NCBI GenBank assembly: GCA_900547965.1
Contig: URJE01000006.1
Span: forward strand, 1-36,974
Source: an uncultured Eggerthella sp.
GTDB lineage: Bacteria; Actinomycetota; Coriobacteriia; Coriobacteriales; Eggerthellaceae
DNA: 36,974 bases
Direction of reading: 5' to 3'
The notes beneath the pieces were generated by a model. That model worked only from the letters and a program-made list of their open reading frames with translations, was not told the origin of the DNA and did not search any database. Positions 1 through 7,301 of the stretch are shown here, one piece after another (the first letter of the stretch is position 1; each line of letters starts with the position of its first letter). The position numbers and the translations under genes are program-made.

Positions 1-86
1 TCTTTCTGTTTAAGGTTGGTTGTGCGAGCTTATGAGCTGGATTGACGGGAGCAAAGGGCTTCGGCGGGTTTTTACGCGCTGCCGAA

Positions 87-557
87 TCACCTGTTGATTC
101 GCCCCTCTGTTTTCTTGAAGCCAAGACGGGTTATCGCAGCACCCACAAGCGTCGCAACGGTGTCCACTGCCCAGTCGGCGGGATCGCAGCTACGGCTGGG
201 AACGAACAGCTGGTGCCACTCGTCGGTTATACCGTAGAGGCTCCCAATGGCGAGTGCTGCAAGAAGCGCGGTGCGGGGGCTCAGATGAAAACGCAGTGCG
301 TTGAAGAGTGTCGCGCCAAAAATAAGGTATTCGGTGAAATGGCCAACGGGAGAAACGTCAACTTCATGGCCGAATACCCATTGGGCGCCCGCTGAAAGTG
401 CGCCCTTGATTGCCGAGATAATGCCGAGCCCGCTGTTAATCGATTCGCCTGTATTGGCGGACATCCAGAAAATCACTGCCGCCATGGCGACGACTGCTAA
501 CCAGCTGAGAGCGATTTTTGCAGAGCGGGAAAGATGGTGGGTTGAGGAAGTGTTCAT
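87..557 (-). CDS. VanZ-like membrane protein
   Basis: A 156-residue protein resembling the VanZ-like family, small membrane proteins named after the teicoplanin-resistance protein VanZ; the biochemical role of most members is unknown. What can be seen is a first membrane segment near residues 13-35 that ends in FWMSANTG, and a later block with a HFTEYLIFGATLF segment and a DEWHQLFVPSR motif, both typical of the family. I place the start at the internal Met that begins MNTSS, because GGAAGG lies four bases upstream; a longer in-frame form would begin at 605. It is divergent from the efflux pump, with about 136 bp between them. There is no glycopeptide-resistance operon nearby, so a resistance role is not supported. 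Family call fairly sure; function unknown. Confidence 0.8.
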   Translation of the reverse strand: MNTSSTHHLSRSAKIALSWLAVVAMAAVIFWMSANTGESINSGLGIISAIKGALSAGAQWVFGHEVDVSPVGHFTEYLIFGATLFNALRFHLSPRTALLAALAIGSLYGITDEWHQLFVPSRSCDPADWAVDTVATLVGAAITRLGFKKTEGRINR

Positions 558-693
558 GGGGCCTTCCGGATAGTCGACGACTGTCTTTTCGTTGTTCAAA
601 AGCACTAGTAGGGTACGCCATCATGCTATTGGGATGGCGCAATGCAGTGCTGCGGTAAGATAAACCACAGTATTTCACCACCAAGGGGGGATT

Positions 694-2061
694 TTGTTGG
701 AAGAGGGCAAACAAGCTCAAACGCAGGTAATTGTGCTTATTTCCATCGTTATCCTTGGCTCGTGTTTGGGGAATCTCTCGCAAACTGCGCTGAACGCCAT
801 GTTTTCCGGCATGGCGGCCGACTTCGGTGTTCAGATGGAGCTAGGCCAGTGGGTCACCACGTTGTACATGTTGGTGCTGGGCATCACTGTGCCTGTGGTT
901 ACGTATCTCACGCGTCGTTTTCCGCTGAAAAACGTGGTGCTGGCAGCATTGTCTCTGTTGGTGGTTGGCGCCGGCGTCGATGCGATTGCTCCTAGTTTTG
1001 AGGTATTGGTGGCCGGTCGTGCTCTTCAGGCGGTATCGGCGGGCATTACCATGCCCATGATGATCAGCATCGTTATGACCTCCTTCCCGCGCGATAAGCA
1101 GGCAACGGTAATGGGCATCACGGGTATTGCCATGGGCTTTGCGCCCAATATTGGGCCTACTATTGGCGGATGGATGATCGGATTTGCTGGATGGCGCAGC
1201 TTTTTTGTGGCGCTGTTTGCATGCGCGTTGGTGCTCTTGTTGCTCGCTGCAGTATTGATTGCCCGCCGTCCCCAGGCCGATTCGTCTGCAAGGCTCGATG
1301 GCTTATCATTGCTGCTTTCCGCATTGGGCTTTGGCGGCCTGTTGCTGGGGTTTTCCAACGCTTCAAGCTTTGGATTGGCAAGCCCGTATATTTGGGCTCC
1401 CGCCATTCTTGGCGTGCTGTTCGTGACGTTGTACCTGCGCAGACAAAAGCATATTGAGCATCCTCTTACCAATTTGCATATCTTCGGCTCATGGCGATAC
1501 CGGGTAAGTTTTTGGGCGTCGAATGCGCTGTATGCCAGTTTCATGGGCATTACGTTGATCATCCCCCTGTTCGTCGAAAACCAGTGGGGAGGCACAACGC
1601 TCCAGGCGGGCTTGGCTTTGCTGCCGGGCACGGTGGCGGCTTTCGTCGTAAATCCTCTAGCGGGCTTGCTGGTTGATCGCATTGGGGCTCGCCCTGTTGT
1701 CGCGGTTGCTTCGGCGTTCCTTGCAGTTGGCGCGGTTTCGATGGCGTTCATCGATGAATCCACTCCCTTCTGGGCCATTGTTGCGTTGCAGGGCGTTAGA
1801 GCTACCGGCGTTTCTGGTTTGATTGGACCGTTAACCTCGTGGGGTATGGCCGATCTGCCTCACGAGATCATGGCCGACGGTTCTTCATTTGGCACCGCAG
1901 TCCGTCAGGCGTGCGCTTCTGTCGGCACAGCGCTTATGGTGTTTGCCATTGCCATGGGGTCATCGGCGGGAATGTCTTTGGTGGGCTTCCATGCGGCATT
2001 CGCCGTCTCGGGCGTTTTTGCGGTAATGGTGTTTGGTCTTGCTGTTGCGCGCGTTCGCTAG
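694..2061 (+). CDS. MFS multidrug efflux transporter, DHA2 (EmrB/QacA) type
   Basis: A 455-residue major facilitator protein with many hydrophobic segments, predicted to export drugs or other small molecules across the cytoplasmic membrane using the proton gradient. Visible family marks are the N-terminal MAADFGVQMELGQWVTTLYML segment around residues 30-55, an antiporter motif C (NIGPTIGGW, about residues 150-160) and PFGLLVD-like loop material (NPLAGLLVDRIGARP) in the second half. Length and motifs fit the 12-14-helix DHA2 group. The start is a TTG: two TTG codons stand side by side at 694 and 697, behind an AAGGGGGG ribosome binding site at 683-690, and the second has the better spacing. 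No regulator gene is adjacent. The substrate cannot be inferred. Confidence 0.88.
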   Translation: MLEEGKQAQTQVIVLISIVILGSCLGNLSQTALNAMFSGMAADFGVQMELGQWVTTLYMLVLGITVPVVTYLTRRFPLKNVVLAALSLLVVGAGVDAIAPSFEVLVAGRALQAVSAGITMPMMISIVMTSFPRDKQATVMGITGIAMGFAPNIGPTIGGWMIGFAGWRSFFVALFACALVLLLLAAVLIARRPQADSSARLDGLSLLLSALGFGGLLLGFSNASSFGLASPYIWAPAILGVLFVTLYLRRQKHIEHPLTNLHIFGSWRYRVSFWASNALYASFMGITLIIPLFVENQWGGTTLQAGLALLPGTVAAFVVNPLAGLLVDRIGARPVVAVASAFLAVGAVSMAFIDESTPFWAIVALQGVRATGVSGLIGPLTSWGMADLPHEIMADGSSFGTAVRQACASVGTALMVFAIAMGSSAGMSLVGFHAAFAVSGVFAVMVFGLAVARVR

Positions 2062-2162
2062 GTGCACATGCTGCTAAGGCGAAAATGAAGCGGTTCGTGC
2101 TGAATTACGGGGAAGTGCAAAAATTCTTCTGTAGCTCTCTTTTCGTGCGCTGTTTGCGTGGG

Positions 2163-2168
2163 TAGAAT
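2163..2168 (+). promoter_or_regulatory. -10 box of the acetyltransferase gene, leaderless layout
   Basis: TAGAAT ends seven bases before the ATG at 2176, so transcription should begin at or next to the start codon. No Shine-Dalgarno sequence lies in between. The -35 candidate (TTTTCG at 2140-2145, 17-bp spacer) is poor. Confidence 0.4.
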
Positions 2169-2175
2169 ACGTCCC

Positions 2176-2794
2176 ATGGATACTGAAATTAAAATACGCA
2201 TGGCAACGAAGGAAGACGCTCCCGCGTTGCTGAAAATCTACACTCCCTACGTTCTTGAAACAGCGGTAACGTTTGAAATCGAACCGCCCTCGCTGGAGGA
2301 GTTCTCTGCGCGTGTCGAGCGCGTTCTTGAGCGTTACCCCTACATTGTCGCCGAAAAGGATGGCCTTATTCTTGGCTATGCTTACGCTCAGGCGTTTCGC
2401 CCGCGTGCGGCATACAGCCATTCCGCCGAAACCTCAATTTACGTTCGTAAAGATCTGCGAAGCCGCGGCTTGGGTCGTCGCATGTACGAAGCGCTGGCAA
2501 AGCTGCTGTTGCTGCAGAACGTATTCAATATGGAAGCATGCATCGCCCATTGCGAACCTGCCGTTTGCTATCGCCGATGAATACGTGCCTGCAACAAGCC
2601 GCCTTTTCCATACTCGCTTGGGTTTCGAACATGCAGGCCGTTTCAACAAATGCGCGCTGAAGTTCGGCCGTTGGTACGACATGATCTGGATGGAGCGTAT
2701 TTTGGCGAAGCCTGCGCCCCAGGAAACCAGTCCTTTCCGTCCCTTGCCCGATATCGATCAGCCTTATATAGACTCAATCTTGAATAGGGCTTAA
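2176..2794 (+). pseudogene. Phosphinothricin-type GNAT N-acetyltransferase, frameshifted
   Basis: A GNAT acetyltransferase of the Pat/Bar type, which transfers acetyl from acetyl-CoA to the amino group of small amino acid analogues. The first frame gives an intact start (MDTEIKIRMATKEDAPALL), the acetyl-CoA loop (VRKDLRSRGLGRRMYEAL, about residues 90-107) and NVFNMEACIAHCEPA, then shifts out and stops at 2580. The expected C-terminal half (DEYVPATSRLFHTRLGFEHAG, then KFGRWYDMIWME) continues in the +1 frame to the stop at 2794. Removing one C near 2558-2564 (CCTGCC to CCTGC) joins them into about 205 residues, the normal family length. Both halves keep good family motifs, so the lesion is recent or is a sequencing error. 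The first-frame product alone lacks the C-terminal part of the fold and is probably inactive. Confidence 0.8.
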
Positions 2795-2808
2795 CCACCC
2801 CTTCCTCC

Positions 2809-2979
2809 CTATCGATAGCAAAGGCCGCCCTGTGCGGCCTTTTTTGTGCAAGTTCCAGGGCGGTTGACCTTCCGCACGAGCAACGGGCTGATGTGGTCGG
2901 AGTTCCACCACAGCACGGCGTACCCGTATTCAGTCGAGTAGCCCAGACACACTTTTGTCCTATAACCCGGTGTCGGCAT
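2809..2979 (-). other. Small coding-like ORF or gene remnant (56 codons)
   Basis: Part of the gene-poor stretch from 2795 to 3255. On the minus strand an open frame of 56 codons runs from ATG to TAG and contains LGYSTEYGYAVLWWNSDHIS followed by PLLVRKVNR, which has the composition of a real folded protein rather than random translation. No Shine-Dalgarno precedes it, it starts inside the first of the tandem repeats, and its last dozen codons run back through the terminator of the neighbouring gene. I do not recognise the family. It may be the surviving end of a decayed gene, a small repeated element, or chance. Confidence 0.3.
2820..2846 (+). terminator. Intrinsic terminator after the acetyltransferase gene
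   Basis: A 9-bp stem, AAAGGCCGC with GCGGCCTTT, closes a five-base loop and is followed by a run of T. Confidence 0.85.
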
Positions 2980-3107
2980 GCTCGAGGTGATATTGCTCTT
3001 TCATGTTGCCAACGAGAGGTGCGGGCATGCTCAAGGTGGTAGTCACTCTTTCACGGGGCCGACGCGAGGCGCCAGCGCACTTGAGATGCCAGCGCGTTCG
3101 ACGAGGG
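2975..3107. repeat. Three degenerate tandem repeats, period about 49 bp
   Basis: Unit 1 (2975-3018) and unit 2 (3024-3069) both begin GGCATGCTC(G/A)AGGTG, both carry CTCTTTCA in the middle, and end in CCAACGAGAGG and CCGACGCGAGG. A shorter third unit (about 3073-3107) keeps CACTTGAG and ends in CGACGAGG. The units differ from one another, so this is an old array, not a fresh duplication or a CRISPR. Both strands are partly open, but no frame is convincing. From the array to the promoter at 3199 I see nothing else. Confidence 0.6.
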
Positions 3108-3198
3108 GCCCATTTTCCGCTTGCGGGTGAAAGGTGTCCGTCTGCGCGGTAAAACGAGGGGAGCATCCCTTTGCCTCATTCGCTTTGGCACTTTAGTG

Positions 3199-3207
3199 TG
3201 CTATACT
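3199..3207 (+). promoter_or_regulatory. Extended -10 promoter of the amino acid ABC importer
   Basis: TGCTATACT is an extended -10 element; the -35 region (TTCGCT at a 17-bp spacing) is weak, as is usual for extended -10 promoters. Just downstream, CTTTA(GTTGAG)TAAAG at 3216-3231 forms a small inverted repeat that could be an operator. The gap to the start codon is about 48 nt. Confidence 0.5.
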
Positions 3208-3255
3208 GCGGTCTGCTTTAGTTGAGTAAAGTCTTACCGCTGAAATGAGGTAACA

Positions 3256-4074
3256 ATGAAGAAGAAGTTCCTTTCGGTGTTGGCTGTGGCTTGTGTTGCC
3301 TGCCTTTCCGCCGCCCTGCTTGCGGGTTGCTCGCAGCAGCAGTCCAGCTCCAACGACGGCAATCCTGCCGACAACAAGCTCATCGTGGGCTTCGACAACA
3401 GCTATCCGCCCTATGGCTTCATGGACGAGAACAACAACCCTACCGGTTTTGACCTCGACCTTGCTCAGGAAGTTGCCAACCGTAACGGTTGGGACATCGA
3501 GCTTTCCGCCATCGATTGGGACACCAAGGACGCTCAGCTGAACCAGGGCACCATCAACTGCATCTGGAACGGCTTCACCATGGAAGGCCGCGAAGATGGC
3601 TATACCTTCTCTGAGCCCTACATGCTCAACGAGCAGGTAATCGTTGTTAAGAAGGATTCCGGCATCACGTCCCTTTCCGACCTTGCTGGCAAGACGGTGG
3701 TAACCCAGGCTGACTCTGCTGCGCTCGACGTACTTGAGGGCGACAAGAAGGACCTTGCCGATACCTTCAAGAGCCTGCAGACGCTTCCCGATTACAACAA
3801 CGCATTCATGCAGCTTGAGTCCGGCATGGTAGATGCCGTTGCTTGTGACCTTTCCATCGCTCAGTATCAGATCGCTGCTAAGCCCGATGCCTATCAGCAG
3901 CTTGATCCCCTGAGCAGCGAGCACTATGCCGTTGGCTTCAAGAAGGGCGACGATGCCCTGGCGGCTAAGGTCACCAGCACGCTTAAGGATATGTACAATG
4001 ATGGCACGGTTGAAAAGCTCATCGAGAAGTACGCCGATTACGGCATGAGCGCTGAGAACTGGGTGCTTAAGTAA
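3256..4074 (+). CDS. Polar amino acid ABC transporter substrate-binding lipoprotein
   Basis: A 272-residue extracytoplasmic binding protein of the SBP_bac_3 family, which captures an amino acid and delivers it to the membrane permease. It opens with a lipoprotein signal peptide (MKKKFLSVLAV, lipobox LLAGC with the lipidated Cys at residue 25) and a Ser/Gln/Asn-rich linker. The mature domain begins LIVGFDNSYPPYGFMDENN and contains the family signature GFDLDLAQEVANR. Its closing YNDGTVEKLIEKY segment is also typical. The permease and ATPase follow in the same direction after a gap of about 150 bp holding two hairpins. The substrate is not readable from sequence: cystine, glutamine, histidine or a basic amino acid are all possible. 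Confidence 0.92.
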   Translation: MKKKFLSVLAVACVACLSAALLAGCSQQQSSSNDGNPADNKLIVGFDNSYPPYGFMDENNNPTGFDLDLAQEVANRNGWDIELSAIDWDTKDAQLNQGTINCIWNGFTMEGREDGYTFSEPYMLNEQVIVVKKDSGITSLSDLAGKTVVTQADSAALDVLEGDKKDLADTFKSLQTLPDYNNAFMQLESGMVDAVACDLSIAQYQIAAKPDAYQQLDPLSSEHYAVGFKKGDDALAAKVTSTLKDMYNDGTVEKLIEKYADYGMSAENWVLK

Positions 4075-4093
4075 GGAAAACAAAGCGAGTCCG

Positions 4094-4132
4094 CGCTCTT
4101 CTTCAGCCTCTTCGGAAGCTGGCGCAAGAGCG
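4094..4132 (+). other. Stem-loop in the binding protein-permease spacer
   Basis: CGCTCTT pairs with AAGAGCG, and inside it CAGC pairs with GCTG around a TC-TTCG-GA tip. There is no T-run, so a role in mRNA stability is more likely than termination. Confidence 0.45.
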
Positions 4133-4149
4133 GCGATCTCGACACTGCT

Positions 4150-4180
4150 GGGCGGAAGGCTACCCCTTCCGCCCTTTGTT
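4150..4180 (+). terminator. Attenuator-like hairpin before the permease gene
   Basis: A perfect 10-bp stem (GGGCGGAAGG with CCTTCCGCCC, five-base loop) is followed by TTTGTT. Its place between the binding-protein and permease genes suggests partial termination, giving more binding protein than membrane components. That role is inferred. Confidence 0.6.
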
Positions 4181-4223
4181 GCGTTCAGTGGCTGAATCGC
4201 ATGGCGCATGAAGGAGGAAGATT

Positions 4224-4877
4224 ATGGAGCTTGGCGTTATGGTTGGCGCCTTAGTGGATGGCTTGGGGCTTTCCGCCTGGATTTTCGTGGTTACGCTGGT
4301 TGGCTCTTTGCCGCTGGGCATCGTGGTTGCCTTGTGTCGAATGAGCTCATTCAAGCCGTTATCGCTGCTTGCCCAGTTCTACATTTCCATTCTGCGTGGC
4401 ACTCCGCTGATGCTGCAGTTGATGGCCTTTATGTTTGGCCCGTATTATCTGCTGGGAATGAATATGGGTACCGATTGGAAGTTCGGCGCTTGTGCCGTGG
4501 GCTTCATCTTGAACTACTCGGCTTATTTTGCTGAAATCTACCGTTCGGGCATCCAGTCTATTCCGAAGGGTCAGTACGAGGCTGCCTTGGTTTTGGGTTA
4601 CTCCCGTTCGCAAACCTTCTTCAAGATCGTGCTGCCTCAGGTTATCAAGCGTATCTTGCCTGCCATGGGCAATGAGATCATCACCCTGGTAAAAGATACT
4701 TCTTTGGCATTTGTATTGGGCATGGCGGAAATGTTCTCGGTTGCCAAGGCTCTTGCCGCAAGCAACGTATCCATGATCCCCTATGCCATTGCGGCGCTTA
4801 TCTACTGGGTGTTCTGCCTCTTCATCGAATTCATTTTGGGGCGTGTGGAAAAGAAGCTTGCCTACTACCACGACTAG
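4224..4877 (+). CDS. Polar amino acid ABC transporter permease (HisM/GlnP family)
   Basis: A 217-residue inner-membrane permease that, as a dimer, forms the channel for the amino acid delivered by the upstream lipoprotein. It has about five membrane segments. It carries the family signatures ILRGTPLMLQL (around residues 56-66) and the cytoplasmic EAA loop, EAALVLGYSRSQTFFKIVLPQ (about residues 115-135), which docks onto the ATPase. The start is set by a GGAGG nine bases upstream of ATG. The ATPase gene starts 39 bp after its stop, so the two are almost surely co-transcribed. There is only one permease gene, so a homodimer is expected. Confidence 0.92.
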   Translation: MELGVMVGALVDGLGLSAWIFVVTLVGSLPLGIVVALCRMSSFKPLSLLAQFYISILRGTPLMLQLMAFMFGPYYLLGMNMGTDWKFGACAVGFILNYSAYFAEIYRSGIQSIPKGQYEAALVLGYSRSQTFFKIVLPQVIKRILPAMGNEIITLVKDTSLAFVLGMAEMFSVAKALAASNVSMIPYAIAALIYWVFCLFIEFILGRVEKKLAYYHD

Positions 4878-4916
4878 CGTGTTGGCTTGAAGGATATGGG
4901 AAAAGGGGTTTCCTCT

Positions 4917-5699
4917 ATGGAAAATATGCCGGTTGTGAACCTAAGCCATGCGCGCAAGGCGTTTGGCAGCAATGAGGTTCTAAAAGATATTTCGCTTACG
5001 GTAAATCAGGGCGATGTGCTTTCTATTATTGGCCCTTCGGGCGGTGGCAAGTCCACGCTTTTGCGTTGCATGACGCTGCTCGAAACGCTGGACGCCGGCT
5101 CGCTTGCGTATGGCGATGTGAAAGTTGCTGAAGCTAACTCCGCGGGCAAGGCGGTGTATGGCGGCAAGGATGTGCTTGCTCAAGCCAAGAAGCGCTACGG
5201 TTTGGTATTTCAAAATTTCAACCTGTTCCCGCATTTCACGGTGCTTCAGAACGTGACCGATGCCCTGATTAGCGTGCAGAAGCGTCCAAAGGAAGAAGCA
5301 CTTGCGCACGGACGCGAACTGCTTGCCAAGATGGGGTTGGCCGATAAAGAGGATATGGTTCCTTGTGAGCTTTCCGGTGGCCAGCAGCAGCGTGTTGCCA
5401 TTGCCCGCGCTTTGGCACTCGACCCCGATGTGCTGTTCTTCGATGAACCCACGTCTGCACTCGACCCCGAGCTTACGCAAGAGGTCCTGCGCGTTATTCG
5501 CGAGCTTGCCGACGAGCAGATGACCATGGTTATCGTGACGCATGAAATGGCGTTTGCTCGTGACGTTGCCGATCGCGTTGCGTTTATGGATGGCGGTGTT
5601 ATTGTCGAGGAGGGTCCTGCCCAGCAGGTTATCAACAACCCGCAGCATAACCGTACCAAGGCATTCCTCGCGCGTTTCCAGGAAGGCGCAGCCGATTAA
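4917..5699 (+). CDS. Polar amino acid ABC transporter ATP-binding protein
   Basis: A 260-residue ATPase that powers the importer encoded just upstream. The Walker A motif GPSGGGKST lies at residues 39-47, the Q-loop in LVFQNFNLFPH, the signature LSGGQQQR from residue 152, and the Walker B with catalytic Glu in LFFDEPTSALDP (D176, E177). The switch His is in VTHEM. These match the GlnQ/HisP group. A longer reading frame begins with TTG at 4887, but the ATG at 4917 has AAAAGGGG eight bases upstream and gives the usual family start, so I prefer it. A terminator follows within 10 bp, closing the three-gene operon. Confidence 0.93.
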   Translation: MENMPVVNLSHARKAFGSNEVLKDISLTVNQGDVLSIIGPSGGGKSTLLRCMTLLETLDAGSLAYGDVKVAEANSAGKAVYGGKDVLAQAKKRYGLVFQNFNLFPHFTVLQNVTDALISVQKRPKEEALAHGRELLAKMGLADKEDMVPCELSGGQQQRVAIARALALDPDVLFFDEPTSALDPELTQEVLRVIRELADEQMTMVIVTHEMAFARDVADRVAFMDGGVIVEEGPAQQVINNPQHNRTKAFLARFQEGAAD

Positions 5700-5707
5700 G
5701 AATTTGA

Positions 5708-5735
5708 GAGCTCTTGCTTCTGCAAGGGCTCTTTT
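5708..5735 (+). terminator. Terminator of the amino acid ABC operon
   Basis: A 10-bp stem (GAGCTCTTGC with GCAAGGGCTC, TTCT loop, one G-T pair) is followed by TTTT. Confidence 0.85.
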
Positions 5736-5740
5736 GTTTA

Positions 5741-5759
5741 GCGTGCCGCAGTGGCACGC
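5741..5759. promoter_or_regulatory. Perfect 7-bp inverted repeat upstream of the carbonic anhydrase-like gene
   Basis: GCGTGCC and GGCACGC are separated by five bases. It lies just past the preceding terminator and about 44 bp before the next ATG, a position where a repressor site or a 5' leader hairpin would sit. No protein can be assigned to it. Confidence 0.4.
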
Positions 5760-5802
5760 GGTTTCGATAGGTATAGCATGCTCGTGTTAAAAGGGGAAAA
5801 GC

Positions 5803-6315
5803 ATGATAGTTTCCATTGAGGGTCATACACCTGATGTTTCCAGTGCCGCGTTTGTGGCTGATAATGCCACGGTTTGCGGAGATGTGAAGGTAGGGGAGGA
5901 TTCTTCTATCTGGTTCGGTGCGGTGTTGCGTGCCGAGCGCGAGCCGCTACGCATTGGCGATCGGACCAACGTGCAGGATAACGTTGTTGTGCATATCGAT
6001 AATGGATTCCCCGTGGCCATCGGCAGTGACGTTACGGTGGGGCATGGTGCGATAGTTCATGGCTGCACGGTGGAAGATGGCGTTCTCATAGGCATGGGGT
6101 CGACCATCCTCAATGGCGCCGTAATTGGCGAGGGCTCGGTAGTTGCTGCGGGAGCTTTGGTACTTGAAGGGGCTGTAGTGCCGCCCTATTCGTTGGTCGC
6201 CGGCGTTCCTGCAAAGGTGAAGAAAACCCTCAGTGCCGAAGAGGTGAAGAGTCGTATCGACTATTACACACCTCTCTATGTGAGAGAGGCGAAGCTGTAT
6301 GCGGAGTCGAATTAG
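5803..6315 (+). CDS. Gamma-carbonic anhydrase family protein (left-handed beta helix)
   Basis: A 170-residue trimeric hexapeptide-repeat protein of the gamma-carbonic anhydrase/YrdA/PaaY group. The isoleucine-patch repeats run through most of the chain (for example VGEDSSIWFGAVL, IGDRTNVQDN, IGSDVTVGHGAIVHG, IGMGSTILNGAVIGEGS). The three zinc-ligand His are present with the family spacing at H64, H81 and H86. Members hydrate CO2, or have lost that activity, so the fold and metal site are sure but the reaction is not. AAAAGGGGAAAAGC gives the ribosome binding site. It is convergent with the HPF gene, and both share a bidirectional terminator. Confidence 0.88.
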   Translation: MIVSIEGHTPDVSSAAFVADNATVCGDVKVGEDSSIWFGAVLRAEREPLRIGDRTNVQDNVVVHIDNGFPVAIGSDVTVGHGAIVHGCTVEDGVLIGMGSTILNGAVIGEGSVVAAGALVLEGAVVPPYSLVAGVPAKVKKTLSAEEVKSRIDYYTPLYVREAKLYAESN

Positions 6316-6377
6316 GGGTGCATAAGGAGAAGTCTGCGAAACTTATTGGGTTGGCAGATATCGTGTTCTCAAAAAAG

Positions 6378-6403
6378 AAAAGGCCCGCTTATGCGGGCCT
6401 TTT
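6378..6403. terminator. Bidirectional terminator between convergent genes
   Basis: A perfect 11-bp stem, AAAAGGCCCGC with GCGGGCCTTTT around TTAT, carries A and T runs on its two flanks, so it can stop transcription from both the carbonic anhydrase-like gene and the HPF gene. Confidence 0.88.
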
Positions 6404-6423
6404 CTAGGTTGTGGAATGATTGC

Positions 6424-6984
6424 CTATTCCTCGGTTGCCTTCAGCAGACCGTAGCCGCCGTTGTCACGGCGATACAGGATGTTCACGGCATTGGTGTCTC
6501 GATCGATGTAGGCGAAGAAATCGTGACCGAGCAGGTCGATTTGAACCAGAGCCTCTTCTTCGGTGAGGGGCTCGAGAACCAGTTCCTTCACGCGTACTAC
6601 TTCGTCGTCAGCGGAAAGTTCCTTCATCAGACCGTCGATGTCGAGCTCGGTGCCTGCCTTGGCGGGAGCGTCTGCGATCTTCTTGTCGATGATGCGGGTC
6701 TTGTACTTACGGAGCTGGCGAAGAACCTTGGCAGCGGCAACGTCGATTGCGGCGTACATGTTCTCGTCGGTTTCTTCTACGCGGATGATGTGGCCGCGTG
6801 CGCGCATGGTAACCTCGCACTTGGCGGGGGTGGGGTTAGCAGGATTCTTTTCGACCTGCAGTACAACCTCGGCAGTAAGGGGGTTGATGTCCATGACCTT
6901 CATGGAGTTGCCGATTTTTTCTTCGGCATAAGCGCGGATGGGATCCGTGATGGGCATCTTGCGGCCGGTGATGGTGATTTCCAT
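6424..6984 (-). CDS. hpf: Ribosome hibernation promoting factor, long form
   Basis: A 186-residue ribosome-associated protein that dimerises 70S ribosomes into inactive 100S particles when growth slows. The N-terminal RaiA/HPF domain starts MEITITGRKMPITDPIRAYAEEKI and includes CEVTMRARGHIIRVEETDENMYAAID. After a linker near residues 115-130 comes the C-terminal dimerisation domain, VRVKELVLEPLTEEEALVQI through DFFAYIDRDTNAVNILYRRDNGGYGLL. This two-domain layout and length define the long HPF. The frame is open for 54 more codons upstream, but that part is not HPF-like, and a GAGAGGTG ribosome binding site precedes the chosen ATG. Confidence 0.93.
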   Translation of the reverse strand: MEITITGRKMPITDPIRAYAEEKIGNSMKVMDINPLTAEVVLQVEKNPANPTPAKCEVTMRARGHIIRVEETDENMYAAIDVAAAKVLRQLRKYKTRIIDKKIADAPAKAGTELDIDGLMKELSADDEVVRVKELVLEPLTEEEALVQIDLLGHDFFAYIDRDTNAVNILYRRDNGGYGLLKATEE

Positions 6985-7301
6985 GATTTCACCTCTCAAA
7001 CTGAAACGAACTTCGCGGTTTTTCGAGGGGCCCCTCATGAAACTGGAACGTCGGAAACGACAATTCATGCTGCGTGGAATGCGTGTTGGATGCACCTTTG
7101 CAGCACCTTCTATGATGGGAGGCGGTTTCGTATTTCCCCTCGTCAACCGTCTTCGCTTATTAGTCTAGCGCACTTCTTTCTGATTTCATCAATAAAAATG
7201 AACTTGTTCTAAAACGTTGTATAAACGTTGCTATTGGTAAGGCATTTTGAATGATTCGCTCTGTTATTGTGGAACGCTGAAGAGAAGCGGAGGAATACCC
7301 C
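6985..7301. promoter_or_regulatory. Divergent intergenic region between hpf and nhaA
   Basis: This 317-bp gap must hold both promoters. I see a perfect 12-bp palindrome GAGGGGCCCCTC (7025-7036), a small tetraloop hairpin GTCG-GAAA-CGAC (7050-7061), and a possible minus-strand promoter for hpf with TTGATG and TAGACT at a loose 19-bp spacing near 7160-7195. Toward nhaA there is a TGTATAAAC extended -10-like element (7218-7226) inside two AACGTT copies. None of these is strong. I find no riboswitch I can name and no gene. Confidence 0.35.

Noticed and set aside
85..101. GAATCA/TGATTC inverted repeat at the VanZ stop codon as a terminator
   Set aside because: The stem is only six AT-rich base pairs and lacks a T-run on the minus strand.
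2975..3107. A CRISPR array
   Set aside because: The units are diverged, directly adjacent without unique spacers, and no cas genes are present.
3193..4209. A 338-codon minus-strand open frame opposite the amino acid binding protein gene
   Set aside because: It lies wholly antisense to a clear lipoprotein gene; its openness follows from the codon bias of that gene, and it has no ribosome binding site or family motif.
7020..7065. A riboswitch in the hpf leader
   Set aside because: The 12-bp palindrome and tetraloop hairpin do not match any riboswitch consensus I know.
6346..7212. A 288-codon plus-strand open frame opposite hpf
   Set aside because: It begins before the bidirectional terminator and is antisense to a well-supported HPF gene.
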